NCBI RefSeq assembly: GCF_036345995.1
Contig: NZ_CP107796.1
Coordinates: forward strand, 5,208,001-5,272,000
Source: Streptomyces sp. NBC_00557
Lineage (GTDB): Bacteria; Actinomycetota; Actinomycetes; Streptomycetales; Streptomycetaceae
Direction: 5' to 3'
DNA: 64,000 nt
Shown: one piece after another, positions 9,501 to 17,611 of the stretch
How the letters are laid out: each line of letters opens with the position of its first letter
Numbering within the stretch: the stretch's first letter is position 1
The notes under the pieces: generated by a model
Database searches by the model: none
Seen by the model: the letters and a program-made list of their open reading frames with translations, nothing else
What the model was told of the DNA's origin: nothing
Made by a program: the position numbers and the translations under genes

Positions 9501-9703
9501 GCCCGGCCGCCGCCAGGGCGCGGATCGGCCGCTCGCCGTCGAGTGGGCCGCGGCGCAGGCGCGTCGGGGCGACGGGGCCGGAGGAGACCGTCGACGGCAT
9601 GACGACGCGCTCGTACCGGAGGGGTGCCGGGACGGCGGCACGCCGCTCATGACGCGTCAGGCGGAGGGGAGCCGGCGGCCGGGACGGCGTGCCGGTCCCG
9701 GGC

Positions 9704-10969
9704 TCACCCCATGACCCCGTCCGGCGCTCCGGGGGCGGCCCCTTCGGCCGCCCCCGGCGCCCGCCCCCGCAGTTCGGGTGTCGTCGCGGTCACCGCCCCC
9801 ACGGCCAGCAGGCACATCAGCCCTCCGCTGATCAGCGCGACCGCGCCGGAGGACCAGCCGGCGACCAGGCCGCCGCGCACGTTGCCGAGGCTGGGGCCCG
9901 CCTGGCCGACGATCTGCTCGGCCGCGGTGACCCGGCCGAGCAGCGCGTCCGGGGTGCGGGTCTGCACGATCGTGGACCGGCAGACCACCGAGATGGCGTC
10001 CCCGGCGCCCGCGACGGCGAGCAGGGCGAGACCCGCCCAGGGGTCGGTGGTCAGCCCGAACAGGACCAGCGCGGCGCCCCAGACGGCCGCCGCGCCCAGC
10101 ATGACCGGACCCGGCCGGCCGAGCCGTGTCACGGCGCCCGACAGCGCGGTGGCCGTGACGCCGCCCACGGCCAGCGCCGACAGGAACAGCCCGAGCGTGT
10201 CCGGGTCGTCGCCGAACCGCTCGGCGTTGACCAGCGGGAACAGGCTGACCGGGAAGGACAGCACGGTCGCCGCCAGGTCGGTGATCAGCGCGCCCCGCAC
10301 CACCCGGTGCCCGGCCAGGAACCGCAGCCCGTCCAGCACCCCGTGCACCCCCGCACGCGACGGCTCGCCCCGCGGGGGCAGCGCGGGCAGCCCGAAGGCG
10401 CCGTAGAAGGCGACGCCGAAGCTGAGGGCGTCCAGCAGATAGCAGGCGCCGATGCCCAGCCGGCCCAGCAGCACGCCGGCCAGCGCGGGGCCGAGCAGCA
10501 TCATCGCCTGACCGGTGATCTGGTTCAGCGCCAGCCCGGCGGCCACCTGCTCCTTCGGCAGCAGACGCGGCACGAAGACCCCGGCCGCCGGGGCGCCGAG
10601 CGCACCGAACGCCGACTGCGCGGCGACCAGCGCGAGCACGGCCACCACCGGGACGTGGCCGGTGAACCCCTGCACGGCCAGCAGCGCGGAACAGGCCGCC
10701 TGGCCCACGGTGGCCGTCAGGAAGATCCGCCGCCGGTCCGCGCGGTCCACCCAGGCCCCCGCGAACAGCCCGAACCCCACCAGCGGCAACGCCTGCGCGA
10801 GCCCCACCGCACCGGTCCACGCCGTGCTGCGGGTCATGTCCCACACCTGGTACATGACCGTCACTATCGTCATGAACCCGCCCAGCACGGACACGGTCCG
10901 CCCGATCAGCAGCCGCCGGAAGACGGGTGAGGCGCGCAGGGGGCGTACGTCGATGAAGGGCTGGATCAC
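9704..10969 (-). CDS. MFS exporter, EntS/MFS_3-like
   Basis: A 421-residue membrane protein with about 12 hydrophobic segments. After helix 2 the motif GAWVDRADRRRIFL matches the MFS loop-2 signature, and FRRLLIGRTVSVLGG at the start is typical of the enterobactin-exporter-like MFS_3 group. Such proteins export siderophores or drugs, but no biosynthetic genes lie nearby to suggest a substrate. The start is a GTG at 10969 without a strong ribosome site, so the true start could be a few codons downstream. The gene is convergent with the duplicated-domain lipoprotein gene; 9501-9703 between them shows nothing definite. Confidence 0.85.
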   Translation of the reverse strand: MIQPFIDVRPLRASPVFRRLLIGRTVSVLGGFMTIVTVMYQVWDMTRSTAWTGAVGLAQALPLVGFGLFAGAWVDRADRRRIFLTATVGQAACSALLAVQGFTGHVPVVAVLALVAAQSAFGALGAPAAGVFVPRLLPKEQVAAGLALNQITGQAMMLLGPALAGVLLGRLGIGACYLLDALSFGVAFYGAFGLPALPPRGEPSRAGVHGVLDGLRFLAGHRVVRGALITDLAATVLSFPVSLFPLVNAERFGDDPDTLGLFLSALAVGGVTATALSGAVTRLGRPGPVMLGAAAVWGAALVLFGLTTDPWAGLALLAVAGAGDAISVVCRSTIVQTRTPDALLGRVTAAEQIVGQAGPSLGNVRGGLVAGWSSGAVALISGGLMCLLAVGAVTATTPELRGRAPGAAEGAAPGAPDGVMG

Positions 10970-11012
10970 CGGGGGAGGCTAACCGGCCCCCCGCACCCCG
11001 GCCACCGAATTA

Positions 11013-11110
11013 GCGCCCCGTAAGGGGCGCGGGGCTGTGTTCGACATGCGGCTCCGCCGCGCGGGCTCGAGAAACCACGGCGCACCCGCACCCGGCGACG
11101 GCCCGGCGGC
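11013..11110. repeat. Streptomyces-type dispersed intergenic palindrome
   Basis: GCGCCCC (11013-11019) pairs with GGGGCGC (11024-11030), followed by a GGGGCTGTGTTCGACATGCG-like tail and further GC-rich text. From memory, this wording (short palindrome, GGGGCTGT, CGACATGCGGCTCCGCCGCG) recurs between genes across Streptomyces chromosomes. It lies between two minus-strand genes and could also end the MFS transcript. Confidence 0.5.
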
Positions 11111-11140
11111 CCCGAGCCCTCAGCCGCACGTCGACCACCC

Positions 11141-11941
11141 CTACGCTGCCTCGCCCAGCAGGCGCAGCACATGCTCCCGTCCCGCCCCGAGCAGACCCTC
11201 CAGCGGCGCCGCCGACTCGTACCACCGCTTCTCGTACTCCCAGCACAGCCACCCGTCCCAGCCGCGCCGGCACAGCACGTCCACGCACTCGGTGAGCGGA
11301 AGCACCCCGGAGCCCAGCGGCAGCGGGGTCGTGTCCTGCGCTGACGCGATGTCCTTGACCTGCACGTACCCCAGGTGCGGGGCGAGTGCGGCGTAGGTGT
11401 CGGCCGGCTGTTCACCGCCCAGCCAGGTGTGCATGACGTCCCACAGCGCGCCCACCTGCCGGTGCCCGACCGGGCCCAGCACCCGGATCAGGTCCGCTCC
11501 CGTGCGATGCGAGTCGTGCGTCTCCAGCAGGATCCGCACGCCCAGCGCGGCGGCGTCCTCCGCGGCGGTGCCGAGCCGCCGGGCGGCGACGGCGTCGGAC
11601 TCCTCACGGGGCAGGCCGGGGTCGGCGCCGGGGAAGACCCTGACGTACGGCGCGCCCAGGTCGTGGGCGAGCTGCAGAAGGTCCCGGACCTCCGCCAGTA
11701 CGGGGGCGTCGTCGCCCGGCGCGGCGACGCGTGCGTACCCGGCCAGCCCCAGCACCTCGACGCCGGTCTCCTTGAACAGGGCCGCGGTCTCGGCGCGTTC
11801 GGCGGGGGAGAGGCCGGGGTGGACCGGCTCCTCCGGGTGGGCGCGCAGTTCGACGCCGTGGTAGCCGTGCGCGGTCGCGAGCGCCAGGACCTCAGGGACG
11901 GGCAGGCCGGGGACACCGAGAGTGGAGAACGCCAGCTTCAT
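11141..11941 (-). CDS. Sugar phosphate isomerase/epimerase (xylose isomerase-like TIM barrel)
   Basis: A 266-residue protein of the AP-endonuclease-2/xylose-isomerase-like barrel. It shows MKLAFSTLGVP at strand 1, GYHGVELRAH at strand 2, ILLETHDSH in the middle (metal ligands Glu and His), VGALWDVMHTW, and YVQVKDI near the end, all at expected places. Substrate unknown; such enzymes interconvert keto sugars or inosose-like compounds. The ATG at 11941 removes seven unlikely upstream residues. It stands alone on the minus strand, so no pathway can be read from context. Confidence 0.8.
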   Translation of the reverse strand: MKLAFSTLGVPGLPVPEVLALATAHGYHGVELRAHPEEPVHPGLSPAERAETAALFKETGVEVLGLAGYARVAAPGDDAPVLAEVRDLLQLAHDLGAPYVRVFPGADPGLPREESDAVAARRLGTAAEDAAALGVRILLETHDSHRTGADLIRVLGPVGHRQVGALWDVMHTWLGGEQPADTYAALAPHLGYVQVKDIASAQDTTPLPLGSGVLPLTECVDVLCRRGWDGWLCWEYEKRWYESAAPLEGLLGAGREHVLRLLGEAA

Positions 11942-12087
11942 GTTCCGGACCCTACTCGTCACCGGCCCGATCCGGGCAGATCCGCGCAGATCGGGTCACG
12001 GTCCGACCCAAGTGCTCACCCGTCCCTCACCCACCGGGCACGGACCCGTCCCGGGTCCGCCGTCCCGCGATCCGCTGGGCCCGGCCC

Positions 12088-13029
12088 TCACTCATCCGCC
12101 CCCTGCAGTGGCAGCCGCCAGTCCTGCCCCACCAGGTCCTTGCCGAAGGAGTGGTGGGGTTTCTCGGACACGAGGGTGAAGCCGTGCCGCTGGTAGATGC
12201 GGCGGGCGCCGGCGAGCACGTCGTTGGTCCACAGCACCAGGTCCCGGTATCCGGCCCCGCGCGCGAAGTCGATCACGGCCCGCACCAGGCGGTCGCCGAC
12301 GCCGTGCCCGCGTGCCTCCGGTTCGACGAGCAGCAGCCGCAGCCGCGCGGTGCCGGGCGCGCCGTCCCGTACGCACATCACACAGCCCACCGGCCGCCGG
12401 TCCTGCTCGGCGATCCACACCCGCTCCAGACGCGGGTCGTGGTCCTCCGCGAAGCCGGCGACGATCCGGGCCACCAGCGCCTCGTAATCGGCGTTCCAGC
12501 CGTACTCGGCCGCGTACAGCGCGGCGTTGCGCTGCACGATCCAGCCGAGGTCGCCGGGGCCCGGACCGCGCAGCACGACCTCGCCGGACCGGGTCCGCCC
12601 GGCGGTGCGCGCCGCGCCGAGGACGTCCTGGATGGTCCGCATGGCCTCCGCCAGCCGCGGCCGGTCGGCGGGGGCCACCGTGTCGAGCAGGGCCCCGACG
12701 GTCTCCCGGGCCCGCTCGTCGAGCAGTGCGGCGGTCTCCCGCCCGCGCGCGGTGAGCCGTACCCGCCGCCGGCGCGGATCGCTCTGCGAGGGCCCGCGCT
12801 CGATCAGCCCGGCGTCCTCGAACCTGTTCAGGATCCGGCTGAGATACCCGGCGTCCAGGTCGAGCCCGGTGCGCAGCTCGGCCGCGTCCAGGTGCGGCGC
12901 CTGGGCGAGTTCGTACAGGACACGGGTTTCGGTGAGGGTGTACGGCGCGTACAGGTGGCGGCCGTAGTCGAGGGCGCCGATGACGCCCGTGTAGAAGCGG
13001 TTGAAGGCGCGGACGTCCTGGACGGTCAT
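12088..13029 (-). CDS. MarR-type regulator fused to a GNAT acetyltransferase
   Basis: A 313-residue two-domain protein. Residues 1-145 form a MarR winged helix: LTETRVLYELAQAPHLDAAELRTGLDLDAGYLSRILNRFEDAGLIER with wing SDPRRRRVRLT. Residues 155-313 form a GNAT domain with the acetyl-CoA loop EPEARGHGVGDRLV and C-terminal GARRIYQRHGFTLVSEK. Fusions of this kind are common in actinomycetes and may couple ligand modification or sensing to transcription; the target is unknown. The start chosen is ATG 13029 (MTVQDVRAF); the longer frame adds 25 unrelated residues. It is divergent from the Gly/Trp-rich gene, so 13030-13408 may hold sites for both. Confidence 0.88.
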   Translation of the reverse strand: MTVQDVRAFNRFYTGVIGALDYGRHLYAPYTLTETRVLYELAQAPHLDAAELRTGLDLDAGYLSRILNRFEDAGLIERGPSQSDPRRRRVRLTARGRETAALLDERARETVGALLDTVAPADRPRLAEAMRTIQDVLGAARTAGRTRSGEVVLRGPGPGDLGWIVQRNAALYAAEYGWNADYEALVARIVAGFAEDHDPRLERVWIAEQDRRPVGCVMCVRDGAPGTARLRLLLVEPEARGHGVGDRLVRAVIDFARGAGYRDLVLWTNDVLAGARRIYQRHGFTLVSEKPHHSFGKDLVGQDWRLPLQGADE

Positions 13030-13207
13030 GATCGCCCCCGGATGCTTGACTGAGTCAGAGATACCGACCCTCGGAGAGTAGGTCCGTCGCGCGCCCGCGT
13101 CCATGCCGAGCGCACGCCGCGGCGAATCCGCCTGCCCGGCAAGGGGATTGGGGCCGGACCGGGGTCCCGTTTTTACCTGTTCTTTATCTGCGGGCCGGGC
13201 CCTCCTT

Positions 13208-13278
13208 TTGACTCCGCCGCGATCCGCACGTAAGTTGAGAGTGAAAAGTCACGTATGTCCGATTTGGATGGACGTGAC
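13208..13278 (+). promoter_or_regulatory. Candidate promoter and imperfect palindrome before the Gly/Trp-rich gene
   Basis: TTGACT (13208-13213) and TAAGTT (13231-13236) are separated by 17 bases, a good fit to a primary-sigma promoter. Just downstream, GTCACGT (13248-13254) and ACGTGAC (13272-13278) form a 7-base inverted repeat with further partial pairing inside. The leader to the ATG at 13409 would be about 165 bases. No other gene is supportable in 13030-13408. Confidence 0.5.
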
Positions 13279-13408
13279 AGACCGCCGCCGGAACGCGCAC
13301 TGCGGGCGGCGGAGGCGCGCGGAGCGACGCGCAGGCTCTGCCGCGCAACCGCGGAGGCCCCGTCGAGGCCCCCGGACCATCCAACACACCCTCGGAGAGG
13401 GGATCGTC

Positions 13409-13711
13409 ATGCGCGCTCACACGTCTCGTATCAAGAAGGCCGCCATCGCCGTCTGCTCGGCGCCGATCCTCGCCATCGCCGCAGGAGCCGGAGCAGCCCA
13501 GGCCGCCACGACCACCGCAGCCCCCGACCACGTCGTCACGTCGTCCCCCAACCACGGCGGCGGCTGGGGCTGGGGCTGGGGCGACGGCGGCTGGGGCTGG
13601 GGCTGGGGTCACGGCGGCGGCTGGGGCTGGGGCCACGGCGGCGGCTGGGGCTGGGGCTGGGGCTGGGGCGACGGCGGCTGGGGCTGGGGCGGCGGCTGGG
13701 GCTGGGACTGA
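13409..13711 (+). CDS. Small exported Gly/Trp-rich repeat protein
   Basis: A 100-residue protein. Residues 1-34 are a signal peptide ([20 protein letters not shown], ending AQAA). A short Thr/Ala/His segment follows, and from about residue 52 to the end it consists almost wholly of [14 protein letters not shown] and GDGGWGWG units, finishing GWGWD. About 18 tryptophans fall in 50 residues. No catalytic motif is present. His and Asp punctuate the repeats regularly, which might bind metal or set charge. GAGAGGGG at 13394-13401 supports the start. It is flanked by a good promoter and a strong terminator, so it is probably expressed alone. Confidence 0.8.
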   Translation: MRAHTSRIKKAAIAVCSAPILAIAAGAGAAQAATTTAAPDHVVTSSPNHGGGWGWGWGDGGWGWGWGHGGGWGWGHGGGWGWGWGWGDGGWGWGGGWGWD

Positions 13712-13751
13712 CAGCCCTGCAGTGATCGACCCCACCTGACAAACGAAAGGC

Positions 13752-13787
13752 GGATCCGGGTGCCCGGCCCCACGGGCACCCGGATCC
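13752..13787 (+). terminator. Strong hairpin terminator after the Gly/Trp-rich gene
   Basis: GGATCCGGGTGCCC (13752-13765) and GGGCACCCGGATCC (13774-13787) are perfect 14-base arms with an 8-base loop, 40 bases after the stop codon. There is no T-run, as is usual for many Streptomyces terminators. Confidence 0.8.
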
Positions 13788-13816
13788 CTGCGACTGCACC
13801 CTGAGGCGGTGACCGG

Positions 13817-15049
13817 ATGAGGATCGTGTGTGTGGGCGGAGGCCCGGCCGGGCTGTACTTCTCGATTTCCGCGAAGCTGCGGGACGCGGGCCACGAGATC
13901 GTCGTGATCGAACGCGACCCGCCCGAGGCGACGTACGGCTGGGGCGTCGTGTACTGGAACGACCTGCTCGACATCCTGCACCGCAACGACCCCGAGAGCG
14001 CGCGGGCGGTGAGCGCCCATTCCGTGCTCTGGCAGGACCAGGAGATCCGCGTGCACGGCAGCCGGCACGACGGCACCGCGTACTTCGGCGGCTACGGCTA
14101 CAGCCTGGGCCGCGCCGCCCTGCTGGACATCCTGACCCGCCGCGCCCGGTCCCTCGGCGTCGACGTCCGGCACGAGACGCTCGCCGACCCCGCCGACCTG
14201 CCGGACGCCGACCTGATCGTGGCCTGCGACGGCGCGGGCAGCCGGATCCGGCAGAGCCGCGCCGAGCACTTCGGCACCAGGATCGAGACCGGCCGCAACC
14301 CCTACATCTGGCTCGGCACGGACCGGCAGTTCGACAGCTTCGTGTTCGACTTCGAGGAGACCCCGGCCGGCTGGATCTGGTTCCACGCCTATCCGTCGTT
14401 CCAAGGGATCAGCACCTGCATCGTGGAGTGCTCGCCCCAGACCTGGCACGGCCTCGGCCTCGACACGCTCGACTCCGAGGACGCCGTCCCGCTGCTGGAG
14501 AAGATCTTCCACCGGGCGCTCGACGGCCACTCCCTGATCAGCCGGTCACGCGGCGAGCCGGCGAAGTGGCAGCGGTTCCAGCACATCAGCAACCGCACCT
14601 GGGTCGACGGCAACGTCGTCCTGGCCGGGGACGCCGCGCACACCACGCACTTCACGCTCGGCTCCGGCACCCGGCTCGCGATGATCGACGCGATGGTGCT
14701 GGCCCACGCCCTCGCGGAGTTCCCCGACCCTCAGGTGGCCCTGCGGGAGTACGACCAGCACCGGCGCGCCGAACTCCACGGCACCCAGGCCGGAGCGCGC
14801 TCCAGCATGGCCTGGTTCGAGCGGCTGGACGACTACCTGGACCGCGACCCGGTGTCCTTCGCCTACGCCATGTCGGTACGCCAGGGCCATCAGAGCCCCT
14901 GGCGCTACCAGGTCCACCTCGCCACCCAGATCCCCGCCGTACGCCGGGCCCGCCGCGCCTACGACACCGGCAAACGCTGGTACCGCGACCGCAGGAGAGG
15001 CGAGGCACCGCTGCCCCTGCTGGGACGGTCACTGCCGGGCCGGAAATGA
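13817..15049 (+). CDS. FAD-dependent aromatic-ring monooxygenase-like protein
   Basis: A 410-residue flavoprotein of the p-hydroxybenzoate hydroxylase fold. It has the N-terminal dinucleotide motif GGGPAGLYFSI, the central DLIVACDGAGS, and the FAD ribityl motif GDAAHTTHFTLGSGTRLAMIDAM. The text YGWGVVYWNDLLDIL resembles the N-terminal half of salicylyl-CoA 5-hydroxylase-type enzymes, so an aromatic acyl-CoA substrate is possible. That is an inference from similarity remembered, not shown. It stands alone on the plus strand after the terminator, without ring-cleavage partners, and its product is unknown. Confidence 0.8.
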   Translation: MRIVCVGGGPAGLYFSISAKLRDAGHEIVVIERDPPEATYGWGVVYWNDLLDILHRNDPESARAVSAHSVLWQDQEIRVHGSRHDGTAYFGGYGYSLGRAALLDILTRRARSLGVDVRHETLADPADLPDADLIVACDGAGSRIRQSRAEHFGTRIETGRNPYIWLGTDRQFDSFVFDFEETPAGWIWFHAYPSFQGISTCIVECSPQTWHGLGLDTLDSEDAVPLLEKIFHRALDGHSLISRSRGEPAKWQRFQHISNRTWVDGNVVLAGDAAHTTHFTLGSGTRLAMIDAMVLAHALAEFPDPQVALREYDQHRRAELHGTQAGARSSMAWFERLDDYLDRDPVSFAYAMSVRQGHQSPWRYQVHLATQIPAVRRARRAYDTGKRWYRDRRRGEAPLPLLGRSLPGRK

Positions 15050-15075
15050 ACGACGGGCGTGGCGGGTCTCGCGAC

Positions 15076-15134
15076 CGAGGGCAGCCTCTCGGCCGACGTG
15101 AACCGAACGATCGAGGGCAGCCTCTCGGCCGACG
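15076..15134. repeat. 23-base direct repeat between convergent genes
   Basis: The same 23 bases, starting CGAGGGCAGCCTCTCGGCC, occur at 15076-15098 and 15112-15134, 36 bases apart, between the convergent monooxygenase and LacI-regulator genes. Each copy holds a short self-complementary core (CGAG...CTCG). They could fold as paired hairpins and end both transcripts. Confidence 0.6.
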
Positions 15135-15168
15135 GTGAACGGGTGGGCGGGTGGCCCGCCACGGCGCC

Positions 15169-16215
15169 TCAGTCCCGCGGCACCCCCGAAGACCCCCGGA
15201 CCATCAGCTCCCCCCGGATCACGGCGACAGCGCCCGGCGGCTCCTCCCGCCCCATCGCGATCCGCCCCGCCCGCGCTCCCGCCTCCGCCAGCGGCAGCCG
15301 CACGGTCGTCAGCGACGGCACCGCGTCCACGCTGAACGGCAGATCGTCGAACCCGGCGACCGACACGTCCTCGGGAATCCGCCGCCCCGACTCCCGCAGC
15401 GCCGCACACGCCCCGAGCGCGACGGAGTCGTTCGCGGCGACGACGGCCGTCAGGGAGGGGTCCCGGCGCAGAAGCTCCAGCGTCGCCTCGTGCCCGGACT
15501 GGCGGTCGTACCGCCCGTGCACCGTCCAGCGCGGATCCTCCTCGACCCCCGCCGCCGCCAGCGCCTCCCGGTGCCCCTCCAGCCGGTGCCGGGTGGTCGT
15601 GCGCTCCTCCGGGCCCGCGATGTAGCCGAGCCGGCGGTGGCCGAGGCCGAGCAGATGCTCGGTGAGCAGGCGCGCCCCGCCCCGGTTGTCGAAGGTCAGC
15701 GTGACCGCCCCGGTGTCGGCCGCCGGCGGCCGCCCGCACAGCACCACCCGCGTCCCGGCGTCCGTCAGCTTGCGCAGCTTCGCCGCGACCGCCGCCGCGT
15801 GCGGCGCGTCCTCCACGGCCCCGCCGGTCAGCACCACGGCCGCCGCCCGCTGCCGCTGCAGCAGGGTCAGGTACGTCAGTTCCCGCTCGGGGGACCCGCC
15901 GGTGTTGCAGACCACCGCCAGCCGCTCGCCGCCCGCCCGGCCGCCGCCGACGCCGCCGATCTCGGCCTGGATCGCGCTCGCCATGATCCCGAAGAACGGG
16001 TCGGCGATGTCGTTGACGAGAATGCCGACCAGGTCGGAGGTGGCCGCCGCGAGCGCGCTCGCCGGGCCGTTGAGGACGTAGTCCAGCTCGTCCACCGCCC
16101 GCAGCACCCGCTCGCGCGTGGAGGCGGCCACCGGGTAGTTGCCGTTCAGCACGCGCGACACCGTCGCGGGTGAGACCTGGGCGCGGGCCGCCACATCCGC
16201 CAGGGTCACCGTCAT
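15169..16215 (-). CDS. LacI/GalR-family transcriptional regulator
   Basis: A 348-residue regulator. The N-terminal helix-turn-helix and hinge read VTLADVAARAQVSPATVSRVLNGNYPV..., continuing into the type I periplasmic-binding-like sensor domain (VGILVNDIADPFFGIM, later GFDDLPFSV). It is divergent from the sugar operon at 16460, and a LacI-type palindrome AGCGCT sits at the operon start. It most likely represses that operon until a sugar or inositol-like ligand binds. ATG 16215 begins exactly at the HTH; the longer frame adds 47 unrelated residues. Confidence 0.93.
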   Translation of the reverse strand: MTVTLADVAARAQVSPATVSRVLNGNYPVAASTRERVLRAVDELDYVLNGPASALAAATSDLVGILVNDIADPFFGIMASAIQAEIGGVGGGRAGGERLAVVCNTGGSPERELTYLTLLQRQRAAAVVLTGGAVEDAPHAAAVAAKLRKLTDAGTRVVLCGRPPAADTGAVTLTFDNRGGARLLTEHLLGLGHRRLGYIAGPEERTTTRHRLEGHREALAAAGVEEDPRWTVHGRYDRQSGHEATLELLRRDPSLTAVVAANDSVALGACAALRESGRRIPEDVSVAGFDDLPFSVDAVPSLTTVRLPLAEAGARAGRIAMGREEPPGAVAVIRGELMVRGSSGVPRD

Positions 16216-16360
16216 CTCGTCGTCCTCCGGTCGCGCATCGTGTCGTACGCCCTCGTAGACAGCCGGGTCCTGCTGCTGGTTCCGAGAATCCGTCGAGCAG
16301 ACCTTAAGGCCAAGGCCCCCGGTTGTTCGCCCCCTCGAACAACTCGAAGCGGACACGGTC

Positions 16361-16412
16361 TTGTACGGACCACCGCGCAGGGGCTAGCTTCTCCTCGATA
16401 GAAAGCGCTTGC
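16361..16412 (+). promoter_or_regulatory. Promoter plus LacI-type operator of the sugar operon
   Basis: TTGTAC (16361-16366) and TAGCTT (16385-16390) are spaced 18 bases and form a candidate promoter. GAAAGCGCTTGC (16401-16412), with central AGCGCT, fits a LacI/GalR operator and would overlap the transcription start or +5 region, ideal for repression by the divergent regulator at 15169-16215. Confidence 0.65.
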
Positions 16413-16459
16413 TGCATCGGGGCGCGCAGTGGCACGGCAGCTGCACAGAGGGGACTCAC

Positions 16460-17611
16460 GTGACACGCAAGACGGTGCGTATCGCCATGAACGGCGTCAC
16501 CGGGCGCATGGGCTACCGCCAGCACCTCGTCCGGTCGATCCTCGCCCTGCGCGAGCAGGGAGGCCTCGACCTCGGCGACGGCACCGTGCTGTGGCCGGAA
16601 CCGGTCCTGGTCGGCCGCCGCGAGCACGCGCTCAGGCAGATCGCCGAACGGCACGGCCTGGAACACGTCTCGACCGACCTCGACGCGGTCCTCGCGGACG
16701 ACAGTGTCGGCATCTACTTCGACTCCCAGGTCACCTCCGCCCGCGAGGAGTCGATCAGGAAGGCGATCGCCGCCGGAAAGCACGTCTACACCGAGAAGCC
16801 GACCGCGACCGGCCTGGCCGGCGCCCTTGAACTCGCCCGCCTCGCCCACGCCAGGGGCGTCAGGCACGGCGTGGTCCAGGACAAGATCTTCCTGCCGGGC
16901 CTGCTGAAGCTGAAGCGGCTCGTCGACGGCGGCTTCTTCGGCCGGATCCTGTCCGTGCGGGGCGAGTTCGGCTACTGGGTGTTCGAGGGGGACTGGCAGG
17001 AGGCCCAGCGCCCCTCCTGGAACTACCGCGCCGAGGACGGCGGCGGCATCGTCGTCGACATGTTCCCGCACTGGGAATACGTCCTGCACGAGCTGTTCGG
17101 CCGCGTCACGTCCGTCCAGGCCCTCGCCACCACCCACATCCCGCAGCGCTGGGACGAACAGGGCAAGCCCTACGACGCCACCGCCGACGACGCCGCGTAC
17201 GGCATCTTCGAACTGGAGGGCGGCGCCATCGCCCAGATCAACTCCTCCTGGGCGGTGCGCGTGCACCGCGACGAACTGGTCGAGTTCCAGGTCGACGGCA
17301 CCGAGGGCTCGGCGGTGGCCGGCCTGCGCAACTGCCGCGTCCAGCACCGCTCGGCGACCCCCAGACCGGTCTGGAACCCGGACGTCCCCGCCACCGAGGC
17401 CTTCCGCGACCAGTGGCAGGAGGTCCCGGACAACGGGGAGTTCGGCAACGGCTTCAAGGCCCAGTGGGAGCTGTTCCTCAAGCACGTCCACACGGACGCC
17501 CCGTACCACTGGGACCTGCTGGCCGGCGCCCGTGGCGTCCAGCTCGCCGAGCTGGGCCTGAAGTCCTCCGCCGAGGGCCGCCGCATCGACGTGCCGGAGA
17601 TCGCGCTGTGA
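16460..17611 (+). CDS. Gfo/Idh/MocA-family NAD(P)-dependent oxidoreductase
   Basis: A 383-residue dehydrogenase. The N-terminal Rossmann fold reads RIAMNGVTGRMGYRQHLVRS, and the EKPTA motif carrying the conserved Lys follows near residue 115. A C-terminal beta-sheet domain contains WNYRAEDGGGIVVDMFPHWEYVLHEL. It should oxidise a hydroxyl of a sugar or cyclitol. It is the first gene of a three-gene operon; its stop overlaps the GTG of the next gene (GTGA). GTG 16460 is preferred over the longer frame. The Gly-Val-Thr-Gly-Arg-Met-Gly nucleotide loop differs from the usual GxGxxG but is regular in this subgroup. Confidence 0.88.
   Translation: MTRKTVRIAMNGVTGRMGYRQHLVRSILALREQGGLDLGDGTVLWPEPVLVGRREHALRQIAERHGLEHVSTDLDAVLADDSVGIYFDSQVTSAREESIRKAIAAGKHVYTEKPTATGLAGALELARLAHARGVRHGVVQDKIFLPGLLKLKRLVDGGFFGRILSVRGEFGYWVFEGDWQEAQRPSWNYRAEDGGGIVVDMFPHWEYVLHELFGRVTSVQALATTHIPQRWDEQGKPYDATADDAAYGIFELEGGAIAQINSSWAVRVHRDELVEFQVDGTEGSAVAGLRNCRVQHRSATPRPVWNPDVPATEAFRDQWQEVPDNGEFGNGFKAQWELFLKHVHTDAPYHWDLLAGARGVQLAELGLKSSAEGRRIDVPEIAL

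Noticed and set aside
16304..17509. Long minus-strand frame opposite the Gfo/Idh/MocA gene
   Set aside because: Shadow frame with no domain; it also crosses the LacI operator and promoter region.
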